A stretch of 64,000 nt of DNA, from positions 4,298,001 through 4,362,000 of the forward strand of contig NZ_CP031167.1 of NCBI RefSeq assembly GCF_004346925.1, given 5' to 3'. The translations under genes were made by a program, and so were the position numbers. The notes under the pieces were generated by a model. The model was not told the origin of the DNA. It saw nothing but the letters and a program-made list of their open reading frames with translations, and made no database searches. The stretch is from Stenotrophomonas sp. ASS1. GTDB taxonomy: Bacteria > Pseudomonadota > Gammaproteobacteria > Xanthomonadales > Xanthomonadaceae. Below, in pieces: positions 35,791 to 49,507 of the stretch. Each line of letters opens with the position of its first letter. The first letter of the stretch is position 1.

Positions 35791-36408
35791 ATGATGTTGC
35801 TTTCCTTTGCGCTGGCCGCTGCCATGGGCACGTCAGCCGAACCGCCCAAAGCCCCGGACTGCAGCTACGACCGTGCCGCGATGCTGGCGATGGAACCTGG
35901 CCGATTCGATCAGGATCTGGCAGGTGGCTGGCGCCCGCTGGCCGACCGTGGCTGTACCCGCGAAGCGGCCGACCTGCTGTCCGCCTATGGCGCTCTGCCC
36001 AAGGCAGAAGGCAACGTCATCATCACCTGGCATGAGGGCCAGCTGCGCGCGGAGCTGGGGCAGACCGCGCAGGCGATCACGCTGATGGAACGCAGCCACA
36101 AACCCGTGAACGCGGGCGACCCGGGTTACTGGAATGCCTACGTGGACGGCATGGTCGCGTTCCTGCGCCAGGACCGCAGCGCCCTGGAGAAGGCTCGTGC
36201 GAGGCTGGTCGCAATACCGACGCCCACCGCGCTGGCGGAGAACATCAGGGACGGCCGCTACCACTTCACCACCGAGGGCGGGCAGCAGGTGCAGATGCCG
36301 TGGCCACCGAACCTGGATGTGCTTGATGGGCTACTGCGCTGCTTCGGCAAACCCTACACGGAGGCCTATGGACCAGGCTGCCGGACGCCTGAAACAGGCA
36401 CCCGGTAA
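35791..36408 (+). CDS. Secreted/periplasmic hypothetical protein, TPR-like
   Basis: The ATG at 35791 follows GGAGG with five bases between and starts a short Sec signal (MMLLSFALAAAMGTSA). The 205-residue product has helical pairs such as LADRGCTREAADLLSAYGAL, EGQLRAELGQTAQAITLMERS and YVDGMVAFLRQDRSALEKARARL, which look like tetratricopeptide-type repeats. Six cysteines or fewer are present and no enzyme motif is seen. Function unknown. Confidence 0.75.
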   Translation: MMLLSFALAAAMGTSAEPPKAPDCSYDRAAMLAMEPGRFDQDLAGGWRPLADRGCTREAADLLSAYGALPKAEGNVIITWHEGQLRAELGQTAQAITLMERSHKPVNAGDPGYWNAYVDGMVAFLRQDRSALEKARARLVAIPTPTALAENIRDGRYHFTTEGGQQVQMPWPPNLDVLDGLLRCFGKPYTEAYGPGCRTPETGTR

Positions 36409-36444
36409 CCATCAAGCGCCGCTGTCCGATCGTCAGCCCGTGCG

Positions 36445-36573
36445 GTAGTGCCGGCCCCTGGCCGGCATCTGTACAGTGCTCGCAAAAAAGGGGACGGAGG
36501 GAATTAAGTCGTTTTTGCCATAAACGACTTAATTCCCTCCGTCCCCTTTTTGCCGGCCAGCGGCCGGCACTAC
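36445..36573. repeat. SMAG dimer interrupted by an inserted palindrome
   Basis: The left half (GTAGTGCCGGCCCC...GGCCGGCA, from 36445) and right half (TGCCGGCC...GGCCGGCACTAC, to 36573) are separated by the 67-base palindrome at 36485-36551 instead of the usual short linker. Confidence 0.8.
36485..36551. repeat. 67-base perfect palindrome (AAAAAGGGGACGGAGGG family)
   Basis: Arms 36485-36514 and 36522-36551 are 30 bases and perfectly complementary, with a seven-base loop. The outer ends are AAAAAGGGGACGGAGGG and CCCTCCGTCCCCTTTTT. As RNA either strand would make a 30-base-pair stem. A near-identical half copy lies at 52125-52156. Confidence 0.92.
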
Positions 36574-36576
36574 CGG

Positions 36577-38679
36577 TCAGCCGATCACGCGCTTGAACGG
36601 CGGCAGCGCGTCGATGATGCGCTTGCCGTAGCGGCGGGTCAGCAACCGCGAATCAAGAATGACCACGCGGCCAGTGTCGGTGGAGGTGCGGATCAGGCGG
36701 CCGGCGAACTGGGTCAGCGTGCGCAGCGCGTGCGGAATCGCGATCAGGTTGAAGGCGTTGAGCCCGCGCCCCTCGAACCATTCACTGAGCGTGGCGGTCT
36801 GCGGATCGGTCGGCACTGCGAACGGCACCTGGGTGATCACCACCGTGGTGCAGGCTTCGCCGGGCAGGTCGAGGCCTTCGCCGAACGAATTCAGCCCGAA
36901 CAGCACCGAGCCCTCGCCTGCCGCCACGCGCCGCAGGTGCTCGTCGATCAGCCGGGTCTTGGACATCTCGCCCTGCACCAGCACCTGCTTGCGGCGCGCG
37001 GCCGACATCAGCCCGGCCACCTTCTCCATCTTCCAGCGCGAGGTGAACAGCACCATCGAGCCCTTGGCCCAGTCCAGTTCGGTGTCCAGGTAGCGCGCCA
37101 CTTCGCGCGGGTGCCCTTCGCGGTCATCCGGCGTGACCGGGAACTTCGGCACGATCAGCTCGGCCTGGTTGGGCAGGTCGAACGGCGACGACAGCGAGAC
37201 CATCTCGGCCTCTTCCGGAATGCCGTTGTCGATTGCCAGCGACTGGAAGTCGCCACCGCCGGTCAGCGTCGCCGAGGTCATCACCACCGAGTCCACTTCA
37301 TCCCACAGCAGCTTGCGCAGCACGTGCGCGGCCGACACCGGTGAGCCGTGCAGCACGAGGTCGCCGTCGCGGGTGGCGGTGACCCAGCGCGCCATCGGCG
37401 GCGCACCGTCCTTATCCTCGCGGCGCCAGGCCTGCCACAGGTTGTACTGCTGCTCGATCATCTCCAGCGCCATGCCCAGGTTGCGCTGCAGGCGCTCACG
37501 CGCGGCATCGTCCGGCTTGCCCTTGGCCACCTGCGCGGTGGCGGCATGCGCCCAGTTGTAGAGGCTGCGGGTGTCGTCGGCCAGCGCTTCGATCGGCTCG
37601 CGCCAGGCCTCGGGCAGGCGGCCATTGGCCGCGCGCCACATCGGCTCTTCGTCGGCCGGTGCCGGCATCCACACCCGCTCGATGTGGTCACGGAACGCGC
37701 GCAGCTGCTTGGCCACGTTGCTGGCGACTTCGATCGCTTCGTTCGGCAGCAGGTTGCCCAACCGATCCTTGTCGACCGCGCGGTAGGCGCCGGCGATCAG
37801 GATCTGCAGGCGACCGGTGCGCTTGGCCATCTCATCCAGCGCCAGGCTGGCCGCACCCTGGTCGATCGCCACGTTGCCGATGTGATGGCCTTCGTCCAGC
37901 ACCAGCAGCATGTCCGACGGCGGCGCGATCAATGGCTGGCCGTTGTCGCTGTCACCGATCGACAGTGCCGACAGCAGCAGCGCGTGGTTGGTGACCACGA
38001 TCTGTGCATCGCGCACCGTGTTGCGCGAACGCAGCACCGCGCACTGCGCCGAATAGGCACAGCGGCGCCCGGCGCAGCCCGAGGCCGGCGTGGTGATGCG
38101 GCTGCGCAGGCCGGGGCTGATGGTCTCCGGCGCGTTGTCGATGTCGCCATCCCAGCTGCCGCCGGTGAAGGCATCGGTCAGGCGCTTGGCGATGTCCATC
38201 TCGATCGGCGCCAGCGGCCGGTCGAACAAGGGCGCGTCATCCTCGAACATGCCGCCCTGCGAGCCCTCGCCCTGCGCCTCGGCGGCATTGCGCGTGCAGA
38301 GGTAACGGGTACGGCCCTTGGCCAGCGCCACGGTCGCTTCCAGGCCTGTGGCCTTGAGGAAGTTCGGGATATCGCGCTCGACCAGCTGCGACTGCAGCGC
38401 CACGGTACCGGTGCTGATCACCAGCTTCTTCTTGCTGGCCAGCGCGATCGGTACGCCTGCGGTGAGGTAGCCCAGGCTCTTGCCGACGCCGGTGGGCGCT
38501 TCGACCACGCCGACGCCACCGCTTTTCGACAGCGCACGCGACACCACGCCGATCATCTGGCTCTGCGAGCGACGGGTGGAGAAGCCGGGGGTATTGGCCT
38601 GCAGCGTCGTGTACGCCTTGCGGATCGCGTCCTTCAAGGTGTCATCAAGCGTGCGCGGAGCGGCGACGGTTTCGGTCAC
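36577..38679 (-). CDS. dinG: ATP-dependent DNA helicase DinG
   Basis: The GTG at 38679 gives 700 residues. It is an XPD-type superfamily 2 helicase: Walker A EAPTGVGKS with Lys67, four cysteines for an Fe-S cluster (Cys128, Cys202, Cys207, Cys213), the DEGHH box II, SATLTGGGDFQSLAI, and a last helicase motif TQFAGRLIRTSTDTGRV. DinG unwinds 5'-3' and acts in damage repair and R-loop or replication-transcription conflict. Start choice is uncertain because no ribosome site is clear. Confidence 0.93.
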   Translation of the reverse strand: MTETVAAPRTLDDTLKDAIRKAYTTLQANTPGFSTRRSQSQMIGVVSRALSKSGGVGVVEAPTGVGKSLGYLTAGVPIALASKKKLVISTGTVALQSQLVERDIPNFLKATGLEATVALAKGRTRYLCTRNAAEAQGEGSQGGMFEDDAPLFDRPLAPIEMDIAKRLTDAFTGGSWDGDIDNAPETISPGLRSRITTPASGCAGRRCAYSAQCAVLRSRNTVRDAQIVVTNHALLLSALSIGDSDNGQPLIAPPSDMLLVLDEGHHIGNVAIDQGAASLALDEMAKRTGRLQILIAGAYRAVDKDRLGNLLPNEAIEVASNVAKQLRAFRDHIERVWMPAPADEEPMWRAANGRLPEAWREPIEALADDTRSLYNWAHAATAQVAKGKPDDAARERLQRNLGMALEMIEQQYNLWQAWRREDKDGAPPMARWVTATRDGDLVLHGSPVSAAHVLRKLLWDEVDSVVMTSATLTGGGDFQSLAIDNGIPEEAEMVSLSSPFDLPNQAELIVPKFPVTPDDREGHPREVARYLDTELDWAKGSMVLFTSRWKMEKVAGLMSAARRKQVLVQGEMSKTRLIDEHLRRVAAGEGSVLFGLNSFGEGLDLPGEACTTVVITQVPFAVPTDPQTATLSEWFEGRGLNAFNLIAIPHALRTLTQFAGRLIRTSTDTGRVVILDSRLLTRRYGKRIIDALPPFKRVIG

Positions 38680-38816
38680 GCCGGGAAGTACCGTGGCTGG
38701 ATCAGGCCGGTCATTGTCGCATGGCCGGCCGCGTTCACCGTCGCTGGCACCCTGAACGGGCCAGCGACGACGCCAGGCGGCGGTCACGGTCCGATGGGCG
38801 GACCACCCAAGGGCCA

Positions 38817-38844
38817 GATACGCCGGGCATGGCCCGGCGCTACC
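38817..38844. repeat. SMAG element, GCCGGGC stem subtype
   Basis: ATACGCCGGGCATGGCCCGGCGCTAC, directly before the stop of the small membrane protein gene. Confidence 0.75.
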
Positions 38845-38846
38845 GG

Positions 38847-39200
38847 TCAGGATGCCGGGATCGTGCGGGTACGCAGCAGGCGCACCAGCGCCCACACCAG
38901 CAGCACCACGCCGATGGCCTCGACCATCGCCAGCGCGAAGTGCAGCACGCCGAGGATGGCACTCATGCCCGAGATGGCGTCGAAGTTGCCGCTGTTGATC
39001 AACCACATCGGCAGGATGCCGGCGGCCATGCTGCCGAGGCTGGACAGCAGCAACAGCACCAGGCCGACCAGGGCGCCGGTGCGGGTGGCATCGCGCGGTG
39101 CGCCGACCACCCAGACCAGGCCCACGCACAGTGCGATCAGCACCGGCAGGCGCACGCCCACGATGCTCAGCACCGTCACCATCAGGGTCGTGTTGTCCAT
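38847..39200 (-). CDS. Small membrane protein of unknown function
   Basis: The 117-residue protein has about four membrane segments (VLSIVGVRLPVLIALCVGLVWVV, TGALVGLVLLLLSSLGSMAAG, a loop LPMWLINSGNFDAISG, then ILGVLHFALAMVEAIGVVLLVWALVRLL). It lies three bases after aroE in the same direction and is probably co-transcribed. No family recognised. Confidence 0.75.
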   Translation of the reverse strand: MDNTTLMVTVLSIVGVRLPVLIALCVGLVWVVGAPRDATRTGALVGLVLLLLSSLGSMAAGILPMWLINSGNFDAISGMSAILGVLHFALAMVEAIGVVLLVWALVRLLRTRTIPAS

Positions 39201-39203
39201 CGA

Positions 39204-40049
39204 TCAGTCCTCGCCGGCCAGCACGGCCGAGCCCTGCCGCAGCGTCTGGTAGACCTCGTCGGTCTGCGGACGCACACCGTGCCACTGCAGGAAGCTCTCG
39301 GCGGCCTGCTCGACCAGCATGCCCAGGCCATCCACGGTATTGCGGCAGTTCGCTGCGCGCGCCCAGGCCAGGAAGGCGATGGCGGCCTCGCCGTAGTTCA
39401 GGTCGACGGCGGTGGTCATCGAGTTGACCAGCGACAACGGCAGCTTGAACTCGACGTCGCGGTCGCGGCCGGCCGAGGTGGCATTGACGATCAGTTCGAA
39501 GTCGCCCAGCTCGCGCAGGTCTTCCCAGTAGCGGCTGATCGCGCGGCCCGGTTCGCCCATCGCGTCGATCAGTTCATCGGCGCGTTCCGGCGTGCGGTTG
39601 ACCACCACCAGCTCGGTGATGCCGGCATCAAGGAAGGCCGGAGCGACGCTGCGCGCGGAGCCGCCGGCACCGATCAGCAGCATGCGGCGGCCACGCAGGT
39701 CCAGGCCATGGCGGTCGGTCAGGTCACGCACCAGGCCGATGCCGTCGGTGGTGTCGCCATGCCAGCGGTCGCCCTTGCGCAGCAGCGTGTTGACCGAGCC
39801 GGCGCGGCGCGCACGTGCAGTCAGCGTGGTGCACACCGAGAACGCGGCTTCCTTGTGCGGCGAGGTGACGTTGGCACCGACACCGCCGTCGGCGGCGAAG
39901 GCTTCCAGGCCGGCCAGGAACGCATCCGGGGCCAGGTCGATCGCGCGGTAATCCACCGCGATGCCTTCCTGGCGACCGAACGTCGCGTGGATCTGCGGCG
40001 ACTTCGAGTGGGCAACGGGGTGTCCGAAGACGGCGTAACGGTCGGTCAT
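39204..40049 (-). CDS. aroE: Shikimate dehydrogenase
   Basis: The 281-residue protein has the AroE start [24 protein letters not shown], substrate motif [11 protein letters not shown] with the catalytic Lys, [12 protein letters not shown], the NADP loop [17 protein letters not shown] and [10 protein letters not shown], and the end [19 protein letters not shown]. It reduces 3-dehydroshikimate to shikimate in aromatic amino acid synthesis. Confidence 0.96.
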   Translation of the reverse strand: MTDRYAVFGHPVAHSKSPQIHATFGRQEGIAVDYRAIDLAPDAFLAGLEAFAADGGVGANVTSPHKEAAFSVCTTLTARARRAGSVNTLLRKGDRWHGDTTDGIGLVRDLTDRHGLDLRGRRMLLIGAGGSARSVAPAFLDAGITELVVVNRTPERADELIDAMGEPGRAISRYWEDLRELGDFELIVNATSAGRDRDVEFKLPLSLVNSMTTAVDLNYGEAAIAFLAWARAANCRNTVDGLGMLVEQAAESFLQWHGVRPQTDEVYQTLRQGSAVLAGED

Positions 40050-40100
40050 GGAATCCTCAAGCTGGCTAGACTGATGCTCTTTCGTGCACGGACCCGGATG

Positions 40101-40970
40101 ATGCGCATCACCCCGCCCCTGCTGGTGCTTGCCGCCAGTCTACTCTCTGCCCCCGTGGCGATGGCGTTGAACGAGTACGGCATCGAAGGCATGGGCGTAG
40201 TCTCGACCCGTGCCGACGAGGGCCGCGCCACGATCAGCGCCGATGGCCAGCGCATCGTTTTCGCCCGCCGTGGCGAGGCCGGTTGGGGCCTGTGGGAGGC
40301 GCGCGTGGTGGACGGCCGCTGGCAGCAGGCGCAGGCCTTGCCGGTAGGCGTGGCCGGTGAGGTCCGTGATCCCTACTTCAGCCGCGACGGCCGCTGGCTG
40401 CTGTTCGCGGCCGGCCGCAAGGGCGCGTTGGCGCTGTATCGGGCCGCGCTGGCCCCCGATGGCCAGCTGGGTACCGCGCAGCCGCTGGCGGGCGACGCGG
40501 GCCGCCGGGAAGAGCGCGGGCCGGCCCTGAGCGCGGATGGCAGGCAGCTGTTGTTTGCCCGCCAGCAGGGCCGTGGCGCCGGCTGGGACCTGTTCGTGGC
40601 GACGCTGGATGCGCAGGGACTGCGTGGCCCGGCCAGCGCACTGAGCGCGTTGAACAGCGCCGACGACGAGACCGACGGCGACTGGCTGGGGCATGACGGC
40701 GCCGTGGTGTTCAGCCGCGGCAACGGCACGACCACGCAGGTGTGGAGCAGCGGCTGTGCGTGGACCGGTGCGGCGCTGCAGCCATTGGGGCTGTCGTTCA
40801 ACCAGGCCAGCGGCTGGACCGGCGCGCCGGTGATCGACAACGCCAAGCCCGGCGAGATGCTGGTCGCCAGCAGTGCGGCGAAGGCACCGCGTGCCGGTGG
40901 CGTGGATGTGTACCGGTTGGCCGCGCCGAAGGTGGCGGCGGTTGCGGGGTGCGTGCCGGGCGCACGGTGA
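40101..40970 (+). CDS. Secreted TolB-like beta-propeller (PD40 repeat) protein
   Basis: From the ATG at 40101 (289 residues; ATG at 40098 or 40074 also in frame) a signal peptide ends near MALNEYG. The rest is WD40-like PD40 blades: [74 protein letters not shown]. Such propellers bind proteins or act as sensors in the periplasm. It is divergent from aroE. No catalytic domain is attached. Confidence 0.82.
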   Translation: MRITPPLLVLAASLLSAPVAMALNEYGIEGMGVVSTRADEGRATISADGQRIVFARRGEAGWGLWEARVVDGRWQQAQALPVGVAGEVRDPYFSRDGRWLLFAAGRKGALALYRAALAPDGQLGTAQPLAGDAGRREERGPALSADGRQLLFARQQGRGAGWDLFVATLDAQGLRGPASALSALNSADDETDGDWLGHDGAVVFSRGNGTTTQVWSSGCAWTGAALQPLGLSFNQASGWTGAPVIDNAKPGEMLVASSAAKAPRAGGVDVYRLAAPKVAAVAGCVPGAR

Positions 40971-40978
40971 CGGCAAAC

Positions 40979-41118
40979 GCCAACCAAGGTTGGCGGCTAC
41001 CCGGGCGATGGAGGCGCCAGGTGCGTGCGGTAGATCCACGCCGTGCGTGGATGGCCGCTTGGTAGATGCCAACCTTGGTTGGCATGAGGGAAAGTGCCAA
41101 CCAAGGTTGGCACCCACC
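40979..41118. repeat. Cluster of four SMAG hairpins
   Basis: In order: GCCAACCAAGGTTGGC, GTAGATCCACGCCGTGCGTGGATGG, GTAGATGCCAACCTTGGTTGGCAT and GTGCCAACCAAGGTTGGCACCCAC. Two stem subtypes are mixed in 140 bases between convergent genes. Confidence 0.85.
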
Positions 41119-41120
41119 CG

Positions 41121-41390
41121 TCAGCGCGACAACACCTTGGCGCGCTGCTGCTCGTACTCGATCTCGCTCAGCTGGCCATTGTCCTTGCGCTGGTTCAACG
41201 CGGCCAGTTCGGCCTGCACGCTGTCCGGCAGGGCCTGCTCACGGGCGACATGGCGGGCGGCGGAGAGCTGCTCCGGCGGGCGCTTGCCGGCCCGCCAGGC
41301 CGCGATGAAGACACCGACGATGATGGCGCCGAACACCAGCGTACCGATGCCCCAGATCAGCCATTGCATCCATCCCAGTTCGGGTCCCAT
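41121..41390 (-). CDS. Small SHOCT-domain membrane protein
   Basis: The 89-residue protein has one membrane helix (LIWGIGTLVFGAIIVGVFIAAW) and a C-terminal SHOCT motif (LNQRKDNGQLSEIEYEQQRAKVL). SHOCT tails are oligomerisation modules. It lies 32 bases after hemB. Function unknown. Confidence 0.85.
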   Translation of the reverse strand: MGPELGWMQWLIWGIGTLVFGAIIVGVFIAAWRAGKRPPEQLSAARHVAREQALPDSVQAELAALNQRKDNGQLSEIEYEQQRAKVLSR

Positions 41391-41422
41391 CGCGTAATCC
41401 TCCGTCTATCGTGGCGCTATTG

Positions 41423-43349
<1,927 letters not shown>

Positions 43350-43471
43350 GGGGCAGCCGCGCCGGGCGCGGATTCACAGGCACGCGGGGGGCTCGCGCAG
43401 GCATTCATTGTACGCCCCTGCCCGGCCATGGACCGTGCGCCTGCGACGCCCTGTCGCACCCGGCTGTGGGC

Positions 43472-43720
43472 TCAGATCACGCCGCCCCCTAGGCCGAGGC
43501 GGAGGATGCCCACCACCACCACGATGCCGTTCAGCACCAGCCCGGCCCAGGCCCGGCCACGCTTGCTCGGGTGGGTGAACAGGATGCCGAGCGCGGCGAT
43601 GACCGCGCCCACCGCAGCGAACGGGATCAGGAACCAGTTGCCCCAGCCCAGCAGTGGAATCAGCGCCAGGATCATCCACAACAGCGCCAGTACGCCCCAC
43701 AACAGACTGATCACACCCAT
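43472..43720 (-). CDS. Small two- to three-helix membrane protein
   Basis: The ATG at 43720 is preceded by GGGAGAG and starts an 82-residue protein: MGVISLLWGVLALLWMILALIPLLGWGNWFLIP, a second helix, a polar turn THPSKRGRAW and a last helix. This is the pattern of DUF4190-like small membrane proteins. Function unknown. Nothing else is seen between here and hemB's operon apart from the 122-base gap. Confidence 0.75.
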   Translation of the reverse strand: MGVISLLWGVLALLWMILALIPLLGWGNWFLIPFAAVGAVIAALGILFTHPSKRGRAWAGLVLNGIVVVVGILRLGLGGGVI

Positions 43721-43904
43721 GCCGCTCTCCCGCAGTTGGTTCCTGCCCCAACCATAGACGTTCCCGCTGCCGCCGCCTACTGCCATTGGCGGGGCTGTCA
43801 CCCCCGCCGTGCTAGCGTGCTGCCGTGCGTGCTCTGGCCCGGGTGTTGGCGCCGATTCAGAGTGGCCCGCCGATGATCGCAACCAGTCCTACAGGGGTCG
43901 TGCC

Positions 43905-44369
43905 ATGAACATCCGTTGGGCCGCGTTGGCGGCCATCCTGCTGGTCGCCGCCGGCTGTGCCAGTACCTCCAAGGTGATGCTGGGCCGCGCCCGCGCACCG
44001 ATCGATCCGGCGCTGGTGCAGATCTATTCGACGCCACCGGCCGGTTCCCAGGAAATCGCCCAGCTGGAATCGGCGTCCGCCGTCGGCTTCGGCACCCAGG
44101 GCCAGACCGATGCCGCCGTGGCACGCCTGAAGCGCGAGGCCGCCGCGCTCGGCGCCAATGGCGTGGTGTTGATGGGCGTGGGCAGCAGTGGCTCGCCGGT
44201 AGGCATGTCGGTCGGCGCCGGCACGTTCGGCTCGCACGTCGGTGGCGGCGTCGGCATCGGTATTCCGACCACGCAGAAGCGCGCCGCCGGCGTCGCGATC
44301 TGGGTGCCGAATCCGGCACCGCCCGCGCGGTTGCCGACACAGGTGATTACGCCGCAACCGCAGCGGTGA
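43905..44369 (+). CDS. Lipoprotein with RcsF/YbjQ-like domain
   Basis: The ATG at 43905 starts a lipoprotein signal (MNIRWAALAAILLVAAGC). The 154-residue product then has IYSTPPAGSQEIAQLESAS and DAAVARLKREAAALGANGVVLMGVG, a pattern shared by RcsF and YbjQ-type small domains. A Gly-rich segment follows. Possible role in envelope sensing is only by resemblance. Confidence 0.75.
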   Translation: MNIRWAALAAILLVAAGCASTSKVMLGRARAPIDPALVQIYSTPPAGSQEIAQLESASAVGFGTQGQTDAAVARLKREAAALGANGVVLMGVGSSGSPVGMSVGAGTFGSHVGGGVGIGIPTTQKRAAGVAIWVPNPAPPARLPTQVITPQPQR

Positions 44370-44386
44370 CCCGAGAGGGTCACCGC
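44363..44386 (+). terminator. Stop-codon hairpin, possible terminator
   Basis: A ten-base stem (GCGGTGACCC/GGGTCACCGC) with a GAGA tetraloop contains the TGA stop of the lipoprotein gene. No T-run follows, so it may be an RNA-stabilising structure rather than a terminator. Confidence 0.45.
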
Positions 44387-44388
44387 CG

Positions 44389-44583
44389 GTAGTGCCGGCC
44401 GCTGGCCGGCAACCTCAGCAATCCTCTTCGCCCAAGGGAAATGCCGGCCAGCGGCCGGCACTACCCCTGCAATAACCGACGCATCGCTCTGGTAGGTGCC
44501 AACCTTGGTTGGCACGAAACCCACAGCGCCGACCAAGGTCGGCATCTACCAACGGCGCTTGCCGGCCAGTGGCCGGCACTACC
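44389..44583. repeat. SMAG cluster including one full 117-base-type unit
   Basis: GTAGTGCCGGCC...GGCA, ATGCCGGCC...GGCACTAC, then the linker CTGCAATAACCGACGCATCG, GTAGGTGCCAACC/GGTTGGCAC, GCCGACC/GGTCGGCATCTAC and TTGCCGGCC...GGCACTAC. The order and linkers match the tandem array at 31101-31680. Confidence 0.88.
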
Positions 44584-44591
44584 GGTGATGC

Positions 44592-46391
44592 TCAGCGCTT
44601 GTACTTCGGCACGAACACCTTGTTCACCGCATCGGCCAGCTGGTCCGGCGGCAGCAGGCCCTGGTCGAGCAGGAAGTTGTTGAACGCCAGGCGGTCGAAC
44701 TTCGCGCCCAGTGCCAGCTCGGTCTGCATGCGCAGTTCCAGGATGCGGGTGTAGCCGTAGAAGTAGCTGCCGGCCTGACCTGGCATGCGCACCATGTAGC
44801 GGTCCAGTTCCTGGGTGGCCATCGCCTTGGACAGGCCGACCTGCTCGATCAGCACGCGCTCGCCGTTGGCACGATCGGTCAGGCCAAGGTTGAGCATCGG
44901 GTCCAGCATCGCGCGCGCGGCCCGCAGCAGGCGGAACTGCAGGGCGATCATCTGCCCGTCCAGCGGCTCGTACGGCACCATCTCGGCTTCGGCATACAAC
45001 GCCCAACCTTCCACGTTCACCGAATTGAACGCGAACATCGTGCGTGCCAGCGACACGCCGCGCTCGACCATGGCGGTGAACTGCAGCTCGTGGCCGGGGC
45101 GGCCTTCATGCGCGCTCAGCGTCCACGCCGCCGCGCCGAAGTTGAAGTCGTCGTACTGCGCACCCGGACCGGCGGCCGGATTGCCCAGCGGCAGCACGAA
45201 GGTGCCCTGCTGCCCGGTGTTGTTGACCAGCGGCGCCGGCAGGAAGTGCGGCGCCGGGCTGGCGGCGCTCTCGGCGGCCGAACCCAGTCGCATCTGCATG
45301 GCACGCTTGGGCACGTCGACGATGGCGTGCTCGCGGATCAGCGGATCGATCGCGTCGATCACCTTGCGGTAGTGGCCTTCCAGATGATCGTCGGCGATCT
45401 TGTCGGCCTTCAGCGCGCGGATCACCGCCACCGGGTCGCTCGGGTCGGCCACCTTCAGGCCCTTGTCCTTCGCCACCAGCGGCGCCAGCTGCTGCATCGC
45501 CGATCGGGTTTCCATGAACTCCAGCTGCGCGCGCTGCATCAACAGCTTCGGGTCGATGTCGATGCCGACCTGCTTGAGCTGGTAGGCGTACAGCGGCGCC
45601 GGCAGGCGTGCGTCGGCACGTGCCTTCGGCAGCACGGTCGTGCGCGTCCAGGCGGCGTAGTCCTTCATCTGCTCGGCCAGCGCCTTCATTGCTTCATCGG
45701 CACCGGCGATCTGGTACTTCTTCAGCAGCGACTCGATACCGGTGATGTAGGTCTCAACGTTGTCCAGCGACTGCTGCACTTCGACCTTCGTCGGCTGCAG
45801 CAGGCTGCTGTCCTTCAAGCGCTCTTCATAGCGCTGGCGCGCCAGCGTGGTGAACGCGGTGCCGCCGGGCTGCAGGCCGGCATAGGCCTTGAGGCGGTCG
45901 AGCGCCTTGGCCCGGCGCTCGGCCGGCACCTGGTCGGACAGCAGCAGGTTGAGGCCGCTGAACACCGTCTGCGGCGCATCGCTCCACGGCAACAGGTACT
46001 TCTCGTTGAGCTCGCTGCCTTCGATGTTCTGGCTGGCGGCGTGGATCATGATCTCCAGGTCCTGGCGGACATTGGGATCCTGCTCGGTGGCCAGCTTCGC
46101 CTTCAGTTCGTCGCGGGCCTTGGCCATCGCGGCGCGGTAGCGCTTGCCGTTGTCCGGGCCGAGGTCGGCCACCTTGTCGTCATAGCCGGGAACGCCGAAG
46201 AAGCCGGTTTCCTCCGGCTGGAACGGACCCTGCGCATCAAGCAGGATCTGCGCCAGTGCATTGCTGCGGGCCACCCAGGCCGGGCTGGCAGGAGTGGCGG
46301 CCTTGGCGGCGGGTGCAGCCAGGGCCGGCGGTGCGGACAGCAACGGGGCGGCGGTCAGGGCCAGGGCAACAGCGAGCGCAATCGGCTTCAT
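44592..46391 (-). CDS. DUF885 family secreted hydrolase (putative metallopeptidase)
   Basis: The ATG at 46391 starts a signal peptide (MKPIALAVALALTAAPLLSAPPALA). The 599-residue protein carries the DUF885 motif SAHEGRPGHELQF, a HExxPGH metal site, with a helical N-terminal half and NVEGWALYAEAEM and YFYGYTRILELR further on. DUF885 proteins are thought to be zinc carboxypeptidases or oligopeptidases. Substrate unknown. Confidence 0.88.
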   Translation of the reverse strand: MKPIALAVALALTAAPLLSAPPALAAPAAKAATPASPAWVARSNALAQILLDAQGPFQPEETGFFGVPGYDDKVADLGPDNGKRYRAAMAKARDELKAKLATEQDPNVRQDLEIMIHAASQNIEGSELNEKYLLPWSDAPQTVFSGLNLLLSDQVPAERRAKALDRLKAYAGLQPGGTAFTTLARQRYEERLKDSSLLQPTKVEVQQSLDNVETYITGIESLLKKYQIAGADEAMKALAEQMKDYAAWTRTTVLPKARADARLPAPLYAYQLKQVGIDIDPKLLMQRAQLEFMETRSAMQQLAPLVAKDKGLKVADPSDPVAVIRALKADKIADDHLEGHYRKVIDAIDPLIREHAIVDVPKRAMQMRLGSAAESAASPAPHFLPAPLVNNTGQQGTFVLPLGNPAAGPGAQYDDFNFGAAAWTLSAHEGRPGHELQFTAMVERGVSLARTMFAFNSVNVEGWALYAEAEMVPYEPLDGQMIALQFRLLRAARAMLDPMLNLGLTDRANGERVLIEQVGLSKAMATQELDRYMVRMPGQAGSYFYGYTRILELRMQTELALGAKFDRLAFNNFLLDQGLLPPDQLADAVNKVFVPKYKR

Positions 46392-46477
46392 GGGACACTC
46401 CAGCAAAGGGTTGCCCGCAACTTACGCGCTCACGGCGATGGCGACAATCGGCTGGAGGTCACGGCGCGGCTGATGGG

Positions 46478-46563
46478 TAGAGTCGACTGTCAGTCGACTA
46501 TCGCGCGCAGCGCGGGGTTTTCAGGCGTCTTGTGGAGAGCAGTCGACTAACAGTCGACTCTAC
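46478..46563. repeat. Inverted repeat, GTAGAGTCGACTG subtype
   Basis: Arms 46478-46500 and 46541-46563 start GTAGAGTCGACTG and end CAGTCGACTCTAC. Each arm has an inner AGTCGACT palindrome. The arms differ at two positions, and the 40-base spacer has CGCGCGCAGCGCG. Related to the element at 7183-7249. Confidence 0.8.
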
Positions 46564-46596
46564 ATGGCCGCCCTTACCCGGCCGCGCGACCTGCGG

Positions 46597-47112
46597 TCAC
46601 AGCGCGGCGGTCAGCGGGCATTCGCCACGCTCACGGCAGGCCTGCAGCTCGCACTCCCCCGCAGCCTCGTCGTCATCCAGTGCAGTCAGGTCGAAGGTCT
46701 GCTTGTCTTCGGCCAGTACATACATCACCGGGTAATCCCAGACTTCATCGCGACGGCTGCCCTGCACGAACAGCCGGCCGTGCGCATGCGGTCCTTCCAG
46801 CGCAACGGTCAGGCCGACGTCGCGCTGGCCGTTCATCGCGGTCTGCATGCTGCCCAGCGGCATCGATTCGATATGCAGGGGCTCGCCAAAGGCTTCCACC
46901 AGTTCGATGCTGCAGCCCGCGCGGCGCAACGCTTCGCGCATCGGCGGGCTCTCGCGTGCCGCCTCGCTCCAGCGCAGCACGCTCCAGGTCACCACGCCAC
47001 CGGCGCCGCCCAGCACCAGCACCACCGTCAACGGCATCGCCCAGCGCCAATGACGGCACCACCAACCGGCGGACGTCTGTCGATGGGCGGGAATCGGTGG
47101 TGGCAGGGTCAT
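46597..47112 (-). CDS. Coa1/Tim21-like cytochrome oxidase assembly family protein
   Basis: The 171-residue product has an N-terminal membrane helix (PLTVVLVLGGAGGVVTWSVL), then SEAARESPPMREALRRAG and VEAFGEPLHIESMP, followed by NGQRDVGLTVALEGPHAHGRLFVQGSR and WDYPVMYVLAEDKQTFDL. That order matches bacterial Coa1-family proteins. A role in cytochrome c oxidase assembly is known in yeast but unproven in bacteria. Confidence 0.75.
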   Translation of the reverse strand: MTLPPPIPAHRQTSAGWWCRHWRWAMPLTVVLVLGGAGGVVTWSVLRWSEAARESPPMREALRRAGCSIELVEAFGEPLHIESMPLGSMQTAMNGQRDVGLTVALEGPHAHGRLFVQGSRRDEVWDYPVMYVLAEDKQTFDLTALDDDEAAGECELQACRERGECPLTAAL

Positions 47113-47137
47113 CGGCGGGCTCCTTCCCGGCTGGCAA

Positions 47138-49507
<2,370 letters not shown>

